Shown here in pieces: positions 1 through 9,047 of a DNA stretch of 64,000 bases. Numbering within the stretch: the stretch's first letter is position 1; every line of letters starts with the position of its first letter. This DNA is from Photobacterium sp. GJ3 (lineage in GTDB: Bacteria > Pseudomonadota > Gammaproteobacteria > Enterobacterales > Vibrionaceae): assembly GCF_018199995.1 (NCBI RefSeq), contig NZ_CP073579.1, positions 1,364,001 through 1,428,000 of the forward strand. Direction: 5' to 3'. The translations under genes were made by a program, and so were the position numbers. The notes under the pieces were generated by a model. The model did not search any database, was not told the DNA's origin, and saw only the letters and a list, made by a program, of their open reading frames with translations.

Positions 1-57
1 TTCAGCATCCACGGTGAAGATCATCAAGGCAAGGTGTTGATCCACGGACCACTTTAA
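1..57 (+). CDS. C-terminal fragment of a protein that starts before the window
   Basis: Frame 1 is open from the first base and reads 18 codons (FSIHGEDHQG then KVLIHGPL) before a TAA at 55-57. No start is visible, so only the tail is present. The composition is plausible for a real protein end and the stop is followed by non-coding sequence, but 18 residues are too few to assign a family. It could be chance. Confidence 0.4.
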   Translation, partial: FSIHGEDHQGKVLIHGPL

Positions 58-593
58 AAGGACATCAACTCTTGCTGATCATATGTCGCGCTTGAGTTCT
101 GTGCTTCTCTCATCATTGTCTGACGCGCATCCGGAAATGGTGAGATTGCCACTAAACGGAAGCGCGACATACCCGCAAAATCCTCAGAATTACCCCAAAC
201 CATGCTACCGACAAAGCGCTCTATCAAGACCCCTAAACATCCCGTTTCCAAGATTAGGACACGGTTTCAGGGTTGCTGTATTGAATCAACCACAGTGTGA
301 TTTCAGGCAAAAAATCAGTACAACGGCTTTGTTTTGCAATGTCTTCACCGCAGACGAGCGACCTGAAAATACGCTCGTCTGGGTTAACTTAACCTGAAAG
401 GTTTGCCCGCTTTACCGGGCCACAAAAAATGCCCGGACAAGCACTGCACTGTCCCTCTAACCAACAATGGGGCAAAAGCCTGTCGCACATTCCCTCCCAG
501 TCAATGACTTACTTGAACTTTTCGGGTTGTATTCTGGGACTGCACCTCGACCATTCTGGAGGTGTTTTTATATTAATATCAGATGTTTAAGTC
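58..593. other. intergenic stretch without a recognisable gene
   Basis: I see no convincing coding region. The open frames here have no ribosome binding site and no recognisable protein pattern. A 9-bp perfect inverted repeat (AGACGAGCG/CGCTCGTCT) at 352-380 with an 11-base loop could form a hairpin, and a smaller GCCCG/CGGGC hairpin lies near 405-420. Neither has a T-run, so they are weak terminator candidates. Confidence 0.4.
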
Positions 594-2791
594 GTCATTC
601 CCGCGAAGGCGGGAATCCATGTGGCTCGGTACTGAGGCAATTGAAGATCGGATGCTTTCATCCAACCCTCATTCGTGTTCTCCACCGTCACTGGATCCCC
701 GCCTTCGCGGGGATGACAATTTATACTTATATATCAATAATTTAAATCTACAACCTCTGTAAGCATGGAAATCCATGTCGCTCGGTATCTGAAGCAATCG
801 AAGATCGGATGCTTTCATCCAACCCTCATTTGTGTTCTCTACCGTCACTGGATCCCCGCCTTCGCGGGGATGACAATTTATACCTATATATCAATAATTT
901 AAACACACGATCTCTGCAAGCATGGAAATCCATATGGCTCGGTATCTGAAGCAATCGAAAATCGGATGTATTCATCCAACCCTCATTTGTGTTCTCCACC
1001 GTCACTGGATCCCCGCCTTTGCGGGGATGACAAATTATACATATATATCATCAACTTAAGCCCATAACCTCAGTAAACATGGAAATCCATATGGCTCGGT
1101 ATCTGAAGCAATCGAAGATCGGATGCTTTCATCCAACCCTCATTTGTGTTCTCCACCGTCACTGGATCCCCGCCTTCGCGGGGATGACAATTTATACATA
1201 TATATCATCAACTTAAGCCCATAACCTCGGTAAACATGGAAATCCATATGGCTCGGTATCTAAAGCAATCGAAGATCGGATGCTTTCATCCAACCCTCAT
1301 TTGTGTTCTCCACCGTCACTGGATCCCCGCCTTCGCGGGGATGACAATTTATACATATATATCATCAACTTAAGCCCATAACCTCGGTAAACATGGAAAT
1401 CCATATGGCTCGGTATCTAAAGCAATCGAAGAGCGGATGCTTTCATCCAACCCTCATTTGTGTTCTCCACCATCACTGGACCCCCGCCTTTGCGGGGATG
1501 ACAATTTATACATATATATCATCAACTTAAGCCCATAACTGAATAGCCACCGACTCAGTAAACATGGAAATCCATATGGCTCGGTACTGAGGCAATTGAA
1601 GATCGGATGCTTTCATCGAACCCTCATTTGTGTTCTCCACCGTCACTGGATCCCCGCCTTTGCGGGGATGACAATTTATACATATATATCATTAACTTAA
1701 GCCCATAACCTCAGTAAACATGGAAATCCATATGGCTCGGTATCTGAGGCAACCGAAGATCGGATGTATTCATCCAACCCTCATTTGTGTTCTCCACCGT
1801 CACTGGATCCCCGCCTTCGCGGGGATGACAATTTATAAATATATATCATCAACTTAAGCCCATAACCCCTGTAAACATGGAAATCCATGTCGCTCGGTAT
1901 CTGAGGCAATCGAAGATCGGATGTATTCATCCAACCCTCATTTGTGTTCTCCACCGTCACTGGATCCCCGCCTTCGCGGGGATGACAATTTATACATATA
2001 TATCATCAACTTAAGCCCATAACCTCAGTAAACATGGAAATCCATATGGCTCGGTATCTGAGGCAACCGAAGATCGGATGTATTCATCCAACCCTCATTT
2101 GTGTTCTCCACCGTCACTGGATCCCCGCCTTCGCGGGGATGACAATTTATACATATATATCATTAACTTAAGCCCATAACCTCAGTAAACATGGAAATCC
2201 ATATGGCTCGGTATCTGAGGCAACCGAAGATCGGATGTATTCATCCAACCCTCATTTGTGTTCTCCACCGTCACTGGATCCCCGCCTTCGCGGGGATGAC
2301 AATTTATAAATATATATCATCAACTTAAGCCCATAACCCCTGTAAACATGGAAATCCATGTCGCTCGGTATCTGAGGCAATCGAAGATCGGATGTATTCA
2401 TCCAACCCTCATTTGTGTTCTCCACCGTCACTGGATCCCCGCCTTCGCGGGGATGACAATTTATACATATATATCATCAACTTAAGCCCATAACCTCAGT
2501 AAACATGGAAATCCATATGGCTCGGTATCTGAGGCAACCGAAGATCGGATGTATTCATCCAACCCTCATTTGTGTTCTCCACCGTCACTGGATCCCCGCC
2601 TTCGCGGGGATGACAATTTATACATATATATCATCAACTTAAGCCCATAACCTCAGTAAACATGGAAATCCATATGGCTCGGTAACTGAAGCAATCGAAG
2701 ATCGGATGCTTTCATCCAACCCTCATTTGTGTTCTCCACCATCACTGGATCCCCGCCTTTGCGGGGATGACAGGGAGAGGCGGGGATGACA
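594..2791. repeat. tandem array of fourteen 157-bp units ending in REP-like palindromes
   Basis: The sequence CTGGATCCCCGCC or a one-base variant recurs at 691, 848, 1005, 1162, 1319, 1476, 1646, 1803, 1960, 2117, 2274, 2431, 2588 and 2745. All steps are 157 bp except one of 170 bp, which has a 13-bp insertion near 1540. The first unit starts at 594 with a palindrome (CCCGC..GCGGG) mirrored by CCCCGCC..GGCGGGG at its right end, so it looks like an element bounded by inverted REP-like ends. Later copies have lost the left palindrome and keep a short AATCCAT remnant. Copies at 1862 and 2333 share private variants at a distance of 471 bp, which is three units, so blocks of three were duplicated. 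There is no CRISPR-like spacer turnover. Confidence 0.93.
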
Positions 2792-2891
2792 TTTTCTAGC
2801 TTTATTTCGATTTCTAGCTTTAAATCGATGCGTTAATCAAAAACTCACCGCAAAAACAAATTCCATATGTTTCACAAGCCACTCCTATCGA

Positions 2892-4526
2892 CTAAGCCAG
2901 CTTAAAGCGGTTAATCATCTTCATCAGATCCGCCGACACATGCAGCAGTTCATCGCTGGCTTGGGCCATCTGGCCGGATTCGGTGGCTACCGACAGGGAC
3001 ATGTCCTTCAGGCTGACCACATTGCAGTTGATGTCGTTCAGGGTCAGGGTTTGTTGCTCTGTGGCAGTGGCGATATGCTGGTTCATGGCCTGAATGGTCT
3101 GGACTTCGCCATTGATGATGTTCAGGGCTTCACCGGCTTCGATGGAGATTTTCGACGCGTTACTGGCTTTTTCTGTGCCCGTTTCCATCACTTTCACCGC
3201 ATTTCCGGCGCCATGCTGGAGTTGCTCTACAATTTTCTGGATTTCCAGTGTCGATTCCTGAGTGCGCTGCGACAGCGTCCGGACTTCATCGGCAACCACG
3301 GCAAAGCCGCGGCCTGCTTCCCCGGCACGGGCGGCTTCAATCGCGGCGTTCAGGGCGAGCAGGTTGGTCTGCTCGGCGATGCCCCGGATGACTTCCAGGA
3401 CGGTATCCACGTTGCGGCTGTCGGTTGCCAATTGCTCGACCACCTGACTGGCCTGCGCGATGTTGTCAGCCAGCTGATTCGCTTCTTCAACGTTTCGGTC
3501 CACAATCAGCTTTCCGTTTTTTGTGCCTTTGGCCGCCGACAAACTGGCGTCGTTGGCCTCTACTGTGCGACGGCTGACTTCTTCCACCGTGGCCAGCATT
3601 TCCGTCATGGCTGCGGCCAGTTGCTCAACGTCATTTTGCTGCTGATTCAGATTATGATCGACGGTATGAATCGACGATGAAACCTGATTCGCGGCCGCAG
3701 CCACCTGAGTCCCGGAAGTATTGATCTGCTGCAAAATCGACTGGATTGAGGCGACAAACTGGTTGAAATACTTCGATAACGCCGCCAGTTCATCCCGGCC
3801 AGACTCATTCAGGCGTTGTGTCAGATCCCCTTCACCACGGGACAGCGCTTTCATCGCATCGACGGTTTGTTTCAAGGGTACGGTAATCGACCGGATCATC
3901 AATGCAATCAGGACAGACAACACAGCCAGCATGATCCCGGCATTTGTCAGTGAGATCATTTCTGCTTTCCGCACATCCGTCTGCAGCGCCTGCATATTCA
4001 TGCCACTGCCCACCAGCCATTGCCACGGGCCGAACTCCAGAACATAACTGGTTTTCGGCTCTGATGCGCTGGTACTCTGGCCACTGTGCCAGGCATAATC
4101 GACAAAGCCTCCGCCGTTTCTGGCTTCAACATACAGCTGGCGCACAAACCGGAAGCCTTCCGCATCTTCCAGATCCATCGTATTGGTGCCAATCAGCGTC
4201 TTCACGCCTGCCAGCTGAATGCCGTTTCGATCATTGACAAAGATATAGTTCCCCTGATCAAACCGCATCGCAGCAATGGCCGCAATGGCGTCTGATTTGG
4301 CCTGAGATTCGGTCAGAACACCGGACTGACTGAGCCCGTGGTAGTGCTCAATCACGCCGACAGCACTCTCGACCAGATTCACCACCCCCCGTTCATAATT
4401 TTCCCGCATGAACTCACGCGATTTACTGGCATTTAGCACCGTATTCACCACGAGCCCGACGGCAAATAAAGCCAGCAACGTCCATATCCGAGCAGCAATA
4501 CTGAAACCAGAAAACCAGGTCTTCAT
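2892..4526 (-). CDS. methyl-accepting chemotaxis protein with single Cache sensor
   Basis: Membrane chemoreceptor that signals through CheW/CheA to bias flagellar rotation. The 544-residue protein has a first membrane segment near residues 12-32. A periplasmic single-Cache-type sensor follows at about 40-185 (motifs GNYIFVND, GTNTMDLEDAEG and FGPWQWLVGSGM). A second membrane segment lies near 195-215, then a HAMP linker and a long cytoplasmic signalling helix hairpin. The hairpin tip is the conserved IAEQTNLLALNAAIEAARAG region. The start is the ATG at 4526, which has AGGAG seven to eight bases upstream; a longer frame to 4568 lacks this and runs into a repeat element. The ligand cannot be deduced; small carboxylates are common for this sensor class. 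The gene is monocistronic and its promoter lies next to a MITE-like element. Confidence 0.93.
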   Translation of the reverse strand: MKTWFSGFSIAARIWTLLALFAVGLVVNTVLNASKSREFMRENYERGVVNLVESAVGVIEHYHGLSQSGVLTESQAKSDAIAAIAAMRFDQGNYIFVNDRNGIQLAGVKTLIGTNTMDLEDAEGFRFVRQLYVEARNGGGFVDYAWHSGQSTSASEPKTSYVLEFGPWQWLVGSGMNMQALQTDVRKAEMISLTNAGIMLAVLSVLIALMIRSITVPLKQTVDAMKALSRGEGDLTQRLNESGRDELAALSKYFNQFVASIQSILQQINTSGTQVAAAANQVSSSIHTVDHNLNQQQNDVEQLAAAMTEMLATVEEVSRRTVEANDASLSAAKGTKNGKLIVDRNVEEANQLADNIAQASQVVEQLATDSRNVDTVLEVIRGIAEQTNLLALNAAIEAARAGEAGRGFAVVADEVRTLSQRTQESTLEIQKIVEQLQHGAGNAVKVMETGTEKASNASKISIEAGEALNIINGEVQTIQAMNQHIATATEQQTLTLNDINCNVVSLKDMSLSVATESGQMAQASDELLHVSADLMKMINRFKLA

Positions 4527-4544
4527 TTTATTTCTCCTATGGGT

Positions 4545-4712
4545 GTAATACCAATCGCAGTCAATCACTGGTCATCCTAGCTTGTTCAAATGTTCGATCA
4601 CTGCGTTAGATTTTTTGATTGTAGAATCAGGACTGATCTAAAAAGTCTGCCTTGTTCTCAAACATTTCCCCTGCGCTATTTCTGATCATTGACTGACTTT
4701 GATTGGTATAAC
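4545..4712. mobile_element. MITE-like element with imperfect terminal inverted repeats
   Basis: The 168-bp segment begins GTAATACCAATC and ends with the reverse complement of GTTATACCAATC. The similarity continues inward (GCAGTCAATCA against AAAGTCAGTCAATGATCA), giving arms of about 25-30 bases. It has no coding capacity. It ends 19 bases upstream of the chemoreceptor start codon, so it may supply or disrupt that gene's promoter. No clear target duplication was found. Confidence 0.55.
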
Positions 4713-5013
4713 TGTCGTCTTTTTACGACCGGGAAGTCTTTAAAAACACATGAGATTGTTCTTGTCACACCAAACAGGCTGCTGTTCACTCTTGGGCTTG
4801 CTGAACAGCGTCATTTGCCAGTCATCGGGTGCTTTTGTGAATCTCATCCAATCTATGCATAGATGAGCATGGCGGGAATGAAACTCAGCGAACATGAATT
4901 TATGAGAGTGTTCAAAATTTATACAAATCATCGGATAAAATACCCCGAAAATCTGGCAATTTTCAGAACTGCTGCAAGGTGGCGACTGTCAATAAATTGA
5001 CGAATATAGCCAT
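4713..5013. other. intergenic stretch, no gene supported
   Basis: Region between the MITE-like element and the nirD terminator. A 63-codon frame on the minus strand (4740-4931) has no ribosome binding site and no family pattern, so I do not call it a gene. Confidence 0.4.
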
Positions 5014-5046
5014 AAAAAAAGCCAGCTGATCGACGACACAGCTGGC
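5014..5046 (-). terminator. rho-independent terminator after nirD
   Basis: On the minus strand, GCCAGCTG (5046-5039) pairs with CAGCTGGC (5028-5021) and is followed by seven T residues. It lies about 100 bases past the nirD stop and closes the nrt-nir operon. Confidence 0.85.
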
Positions 5047-5143
5047 GTGTAGGACCGCTTTCACGGCTTATCGCGTTGGTTCTCTGCGAAACCTTGCTTT
5101 AGGCGTGTAGGAACTGCCGATTATTTTACAGAGGCATGGGAAA

Positions 5144-5476
5144 TCAGGTGGCAACCTCAACCCACACCATGTCTTGTTCAATTTTCACCGGCCAGATTTT
5201 CAGGCTGACGTCAGGGATTTCCAGACACTGCCCCGAGTGCAGACTGAAATGTTGTTTATATAGCGGCGATGCCACACAAGGCTCGCCCTGAATATCTCCC
5301 AGAATTCCCCGCGCCATCACATAGGCCTTCCCGACCGGGTCCCAGTTATCCAGCGCAAACACTTCCGGCGTCAGAGCGGGCAGATAAAAGAGGGCAATTT
5401 GCTGGTTGCCCGCCCATGCGCCCATGCCGGATTGCGCGACCAGGTCGTCGATATGACAGATTTTTTGCCAGCTCAT
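5144..5476 (-). CDS. nirD: nitrite reductase (NADH) small subunit NirD
   Basis: Small Rieske-fold subunit of the cytoplasmic assimilatory nitrite reductase, partner of NirB. The 110-residue protein begins MSWQKICHIDDL. It shows the family pattern of an N-terminal strand region, the FALDNWDPVGKA segment and the C-terminal region where the substrate-facing loop reads SPLYKQHFSLHSGQC. Like other NirD proteins it lacks the Cys/His ligands of true Rieske clusters. The start is set by the ATGA overlap with the nirB stop (ATG at 5476, TGA of nirB at 5475-5473), which implies translational coupling. A longer upstream frame is only the nirB tail read in another frame. Confidence 0.95.
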   Translation of the reverse strand: MSWQKICHIDDLVAQSGMGAWAGNQQIALFYLPALTPEVFALDNWDPVGKAYVMARGILGDIQGEPCVASPLYKQHFSLHSGQCLEIPDVSLKIWPVKIEQDMVWVEVAT

Positions 5477-8043
5477 AGGCCCTCCTTCTCTGTTTCCGGC
5501 AGCCTTTGTGGTTGCGCTTCGACCCACTGCACCGGAATACGCTGACCGCGTTCACGCACCGTTATCGGGACCGTTACCGGAACCGTTACCGGAACCGTTA
5601 TCGATTCCGTCTCCGACGGATTGTCATTCACAAATCGGCGAAAACGAGCCAGTTTTTCCGGCGTCGACAAGGTGGTTTTCCATTCGCACTGATAGGTGTC
5701 CACCACATGCTGCATCTGTTGTTCCAACGCTGCATTGATGCCCAGACTATCCGCCACGACCACGCTGCGCAGATAGTCCAGTCCGCCTTCCAGATTCTGT
5801 AACCACACTGAAGTGCGCTGCAGTTTGTCGGCTGTCCGGACATAGAACATCAGCACCCGGTCGATCATGGTCACCAGCTCATCGGTAGACAGATCAGACA
5901 CCAGCAGATCCGCATGACGCGGACGCATCCCGCCATTGCCGCACACATAAAGATTCCAGCCGTTTTCCGTCGCAATCACGCCAATATCTTTGCTCTGCGC
6001 TTCGGCGCATTCCCGTGTACAGCCGGAAACAGCAAACTTGAGCTTATGCGGTGAACGCAATCCTTTGTACCGGTTCTCCAGCAGAATCGCCAGCGCCATG
6101 GAATCGTCGACACCATAACGGCACCAGGTCGACCCCACGCAGGATTTCACGGTTCGCAGCGATTTCCCGTAGGCATGACCGGTTTCAAACCCGGCATCAA
6201 TCAGGGCCTGCCAGATATCCGGCAGCTGTTCCAGTTGCGCCCCGAACAAATCCACCCGCTGACCACCGGTGATCTTGGTGTAGAGATCGAATGCTTTGGC
6301 CACTTCCCCTAATACAATCAGTTTGTCCGGCGTAATTTCACCGCCGGGAATCCGGGGAACCACCGAGTAGCTGCCATCTTTCTGAATGTTGGCCAGAAAG
6401 GCATCGTTGGTGTCCTGCAACGGCTGATGCTGCGGGGCCAGAATGTGCTCATTCCACAGCGAGGCAAAGATCGACGCCGCAGCGGGTTTACAGACATCGC
6501 ATCCAAGCCCCCGGCCATGGCGGCTGATCAGATCCGTAAAGCTTTTGATCTCTTCTACCTGAATCAGGTGAAAGAGTTCCTGACGGGTGTGGGCAAAGTG
6601 CTCACATAAGTGATGATTCACTGCCATGCCCAGAGCGGCCAATTCTTCATCCAGCACAGATTTCACCAGCGCACTGCATCCGCCACAGCCCGTGCCGGCC
6701 TTGGTGCAGCTTTTCAGTTCAGACAACGCATGCGCCCCGGCCTGAACCGCCGCTGCGATATCCCCCCGGCTCACATTGTGGCAGGAACAAATGATCGCAC
6801 CGGCATCTTTGCTGCCCTGCAAAGAAGAGCAGTCGAACAGCAGCTCGGCCGGATGCGATGGCAGTGGCATTTCATTCAGATAACACTGCAGCAGGGCGTC
6901 ATAGTCCTGATGATCTCCAATCAGAATCGCCCCCAGCAGTTTGTCGCCGGTCTCATTCACCACCAGCTTTTTGTAGACCCCGGCGCGCATATCCTGCAAC
7001 ACCATTTCCTGACAGCCTTCACCCTGCCCCAGTGAATCGCCGATGGCAGAAACATCAACTCCCATGAGTTTGAGTTTGGTGCTCATATCCGCACCGTCAA
7101 AGGTCGCCTCCCCACCCAGAATCTGATCGGCCGCAATGCGCGCCATCCGGTAACCCGGTGCAACCAGACCAAAAATCCGCTGCTGCCAAAGCGCACATTC
7201 ACCAATGGCATAAATCGCCGGATCACTGGTCTGACAGGCATCGTTGATCACAATCCCACCCCGCTCACCGATGGCCAGTCCGCATTGCCGGGCCAGTGTG
7301 TCCTGCGGGCGGATCCCGGCAGAAAACACGATCACATCAACTTCAAGCGGCGCGTGATCCTGAAAGTTCATCCGGTGATATGCCGTCTCGCCATCGGTGA
7401 TCGCTGTGGTGGCGCGGCTGGTATGAACCCGAACCCCCAGTTCACTCACTTTACTTTTCAGCAATGCACTCCCCGCATCATCAATCTGAACCGGCATCAG
7501 CCGCGGCGCAAACTCCACGACGTGCGTCTCCAGTCCCAGTAAACGCAATGCGTTGGCCGCTTCGAGTCCCAGCAGTCCGCCACCGACCACAGCACCGGTT
7601 TTCGCGCCTTCACAGGCCGTTTTAATGGCAGATAAATCATCCAGCGTTCTGTAAACAAAACAGTTCGCGCGATCATTCCCCGAAACCGGCGGCACAAAAG
7701 GGTAAGACCCGGTCGCCAGCACGAGTTTGTCGTAAGCAAGCTGGCTGTCACTGGCCAGCGTGACACGCTGTCTGTCACGATCAATCGCGACAACCTGCTC
7801 CCCCAGCAGCAACTCAATGCCCTGATCCTGATACCATGCCTCCTGACTCAGTAAGAGATCCTGATGATCACTGCCGGAAAACAGCGAAGACAAATGGACC
7901 CGGTCATAAGCGACAAACCGCTCCTCACCCAACACAATAATCTGATATCGCTGCTGTGCATTTTGTGCCACCAGCTGTTCAATGAAGTGATGGCCGACCA
8001 TGCCGTTTCCCACCACCAGTAATTTTTCCCGTTGCATCAACAT
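5473..8043 (-). CDS. nirB: assimilatory nitrite reductase (NADH) large subunit NirB
   Basis: Reduces nitrite to ammonium with NADH using FAD, a BFD-type [2Fe-2S] centre, a [4Fe-4S] cluster and siroheme. The 856 residues start MLMQREKLLVVGNGMVG, an FAD-binding Rossmann fold, followed by an NAD-binding fold (VVGGGLLGLEAA). Next comes the BFD-like motif CSCHNVSRGD with a distal CGGC pair near residue 430. The C-terminal ferredoxin-like and siroheme domains carry C-x5-C (SCVGSTWC) and C-x3-C (CTRECAEAQ). The ATG at 8043 is preceded by AGGAG six bases upstream; a GTG 30 bases earlier has no such site. An in-frame 12-bp repeat near the C-terminus adds a Val-Thr-Pro stretch. It shares a transcript with nrtABD and couples to nirD; siroheme precursor comes from cobA in the same locus. 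Confidence 0.97.
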   Translation of the reverse strand: MLMQREKLLVVGNGMVGHHFIEQLVAQNAQQRYQIIVLGEERFVAYDRVHLSSLFSGSDHQDLLLSQEAWYQDQGIELLLGEQVVAIDRDRQRVTLASDSQLAYDKLVLATGSYPFVPPVSGNDRANCFVYRTLDDLSAIKTACEGAKTGAVVGGGLLGLEAANALRLLGLETHVVEFAPRLMPVQIDDAGSALLKSKVSELGVRVHTSRATTAITDGETAYHRMNFQDHAPLEVDVIVFSAGIRPQDTLARQCGLAIGERGGIVINDACQTSDPAIYAIGECALWQQRIFGLVAPGYRMARIAADQILGGEATFDGADMSTKLKLMGVDVSAIGDSLGQGEGCQEMVLQDMRAGVYKKLVVNETGDKLLGAILIGDHQDYDALLQCYLNEMPLPSHPAELLFDCSSLQGSKDAGAIICSCHNVSRGDIAAAVQAGAHALSELKSCTKAGTGCGGCSALVKSVLDEELAALGMAVNHHLCEHFAHTRQELFHLIQVEEIKSFTDLISRHGRGLGCDVCKPAAASIFASLWNEHILAPQHQPLQDTNDAFLANIQKDGSYSVVPRIPGGEITPDKLIVLGEVAKAFDLYTKITGGQRVDLFGAQLEQLPDIWQALIDAGFETGHAYGKSLRTVKSCVGSTWCRYGVDDSMALAILLENRYKGLRSPHKLKFAVSGCTRECAEAQSKDIGVIATENGWNLYVCGNGGMRPRHADLLVSDLSTDELVTMIDRVLMFYVRTADKLQRTSVWLQNLEGGLDYLRSVVVADSLGINAALEQQMQHVVDTYQCEWKTTLSTPEKLARFRRFVNDNPSETESITVPVTVPVTVPITVRERGQRIPVQWVEAQPQRLPETEKEGL
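5558..5605. repeat. four in-frame 12-bp tandem repeats inside nirB
   Basis: Four adjacent 12-base copies (consensus ACCGTTACCGGA on the plus strand; outer copies carry ATC in place of ACC) encode a short Thr-Val-Pro-Val repeat near the NirB C-terminus, after the siroheme domain. Being multiples of three, copy changes would not break the frame. Confidence 0.85.
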
Positions 8044-8078
8044 CCTGCACTCCTGAATTCTGTTGTTTATCACGCGGC

Positions 8079-9023
8079 TCAGGCCACTTTGGGGTTCTTT
8101 TTCTGCGGGGTGATGGGCTCGACCTTGCGCTGCTTCTCATACAGGAAGCGCAACACCCGCTGGCGCAGCTGCTGATACACCGGATCATCCGCCAGTGCGA
8201 CCCGATCCCGGGGCCGCGACAGAGGAATCTCCAGCACCTCACCAATGGTGGCTGCCGGGCCGTTACTCATCATCACAATACGATCCGAAAGCAGCACCGC
8301 TTCATCTACGTCATGGGTAATCATGATCACCGTGTTGTTCAGCTCCGCCTGGATCGCCATGAGCGCATCCTGCAAATGAGCCCGGGTCAGGGCGTCCAGC
8401 GCACCGAAGGGCTCATCCATCAGCAGCACTTTGGGCTTCATCGCCAAAGCCCGGGCAATCCCGACCCGCTGCTTCATCCCGCCGGAAATTTCATCGGGCC
8501 GTTTATCATGGGCATGATCCATCTGGACCAGCCGGAGGTAATGCATCACCGCATCCCGGATTGCGGCCGATGCCTTCCCCTTCTCGACCTGCTTCACGGC
8601 AAGTTCCACGTTCTGATAGACCGTCAGCCAGGGCAGCAGTGCGTGGTTCTGAAAAACCACCGCGCGCTCCGGGCCGGGGCCATCGATCTCACGTCCTTCC
8701 AGAATCACCCCGCCATCGGTTGCTTCATGTAACCCGGCAACCAGATTCAGCACCGTGGATTTCCCGCAGCCGGAATGGCCAATCAGCGAAATAAACTCCC
8801 CCTGCCGGATGGCAAAATTGACATCTTTCAGCGCAACAAACTCGCCCTGTGGCGTGGGAAACCGCATCCCCAGATAACTGAGCAGGAGATAATCCCGGGA
8901 CTTGGCTCTCGACGGCGTTTGAGGCACTGTCCCGGCTGACGTCAGCACCTGCTTCGGCACCCGTGATTGAGATAACGACGTTTGGGTGAACCGGTTTTTC
9001 AACAACTTCGCTTTCGACAACAT
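8079..9023 (-). CDS. nrtD: nitrate ABC transporter ATP-binding protein (NrtD/NasD type)
   Basis: Energises nitrate/nitrite uptake with the NrtB permease. The protein is 314 residues. It has Walker A GHSGCGKST near residue 90, Q-loop VFQNHALLPW, signature SGGMKQR, Walker B VLLMDEPFGALD and the switch histidine in ITHDVDEA. A basic N-terminal extension of about 50 residues precedes the ATPase fold, longer than in most family members. The ATG at 9023 has AAGGAG six bases upstream; the GTG at 9038 overlaps that site. The gene sits between nrtB and nirB in one transcript, with a 35-base gap to nirB. The family also includes taurine and sulfonate ATPases; operon context decides for nitrate. Confidence 0.93.
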   Translation of the reverse strand: MLSKAKLLKNRFTQTSLSQSRVPKQVLTSAGTVPQTPSRAKSRDYLLLSYLGMRFPTPQGEFVALKDVNFAIRQGEFISLIGHSGCGKSTVLNLVAGLHEATDGGVILEGREIDGPGPERAVVFQNHALLPWLTVYQNVELAVKQVEKGKASAAIRDAVMHYLRLVQMDHAHDKRPDEISGGMKQRVGIARALAMKPKVLLMDEPFGALDALTRAHLQDALMAIQAELNNTVIMITHDVDEAVLLSDRIVMMSNGPAATIGEVLEIPLSRPRDRVALADDPVYQQLRQRVLRFLYEKQRKVEPITPQKKNPKVA

Positions 9024-9047
9024 TGCTTTCTCCTTCACCTGAACCGC

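Noticed and set aside
594..2791. CRISPR array
   Set aside because: Units are 157 bp and nearly identical over their full length, with no short repeat alternating with unique spacers and no cas gene nearby.
2940..3680. Long plus-strand frame of 246 codons opposite the chemoreceptor
   Set aside because: It is the antisense shadow of the conserved MCP signalling domain; codon pattern and motifs belong to the minus strand.
4740..4931. 63-codon minus-strand frame upstream of the chemoreceptor
   Set aside because: No ribosome binding site, no family pattern, and high Cys/His/Met content typical of chance frames.
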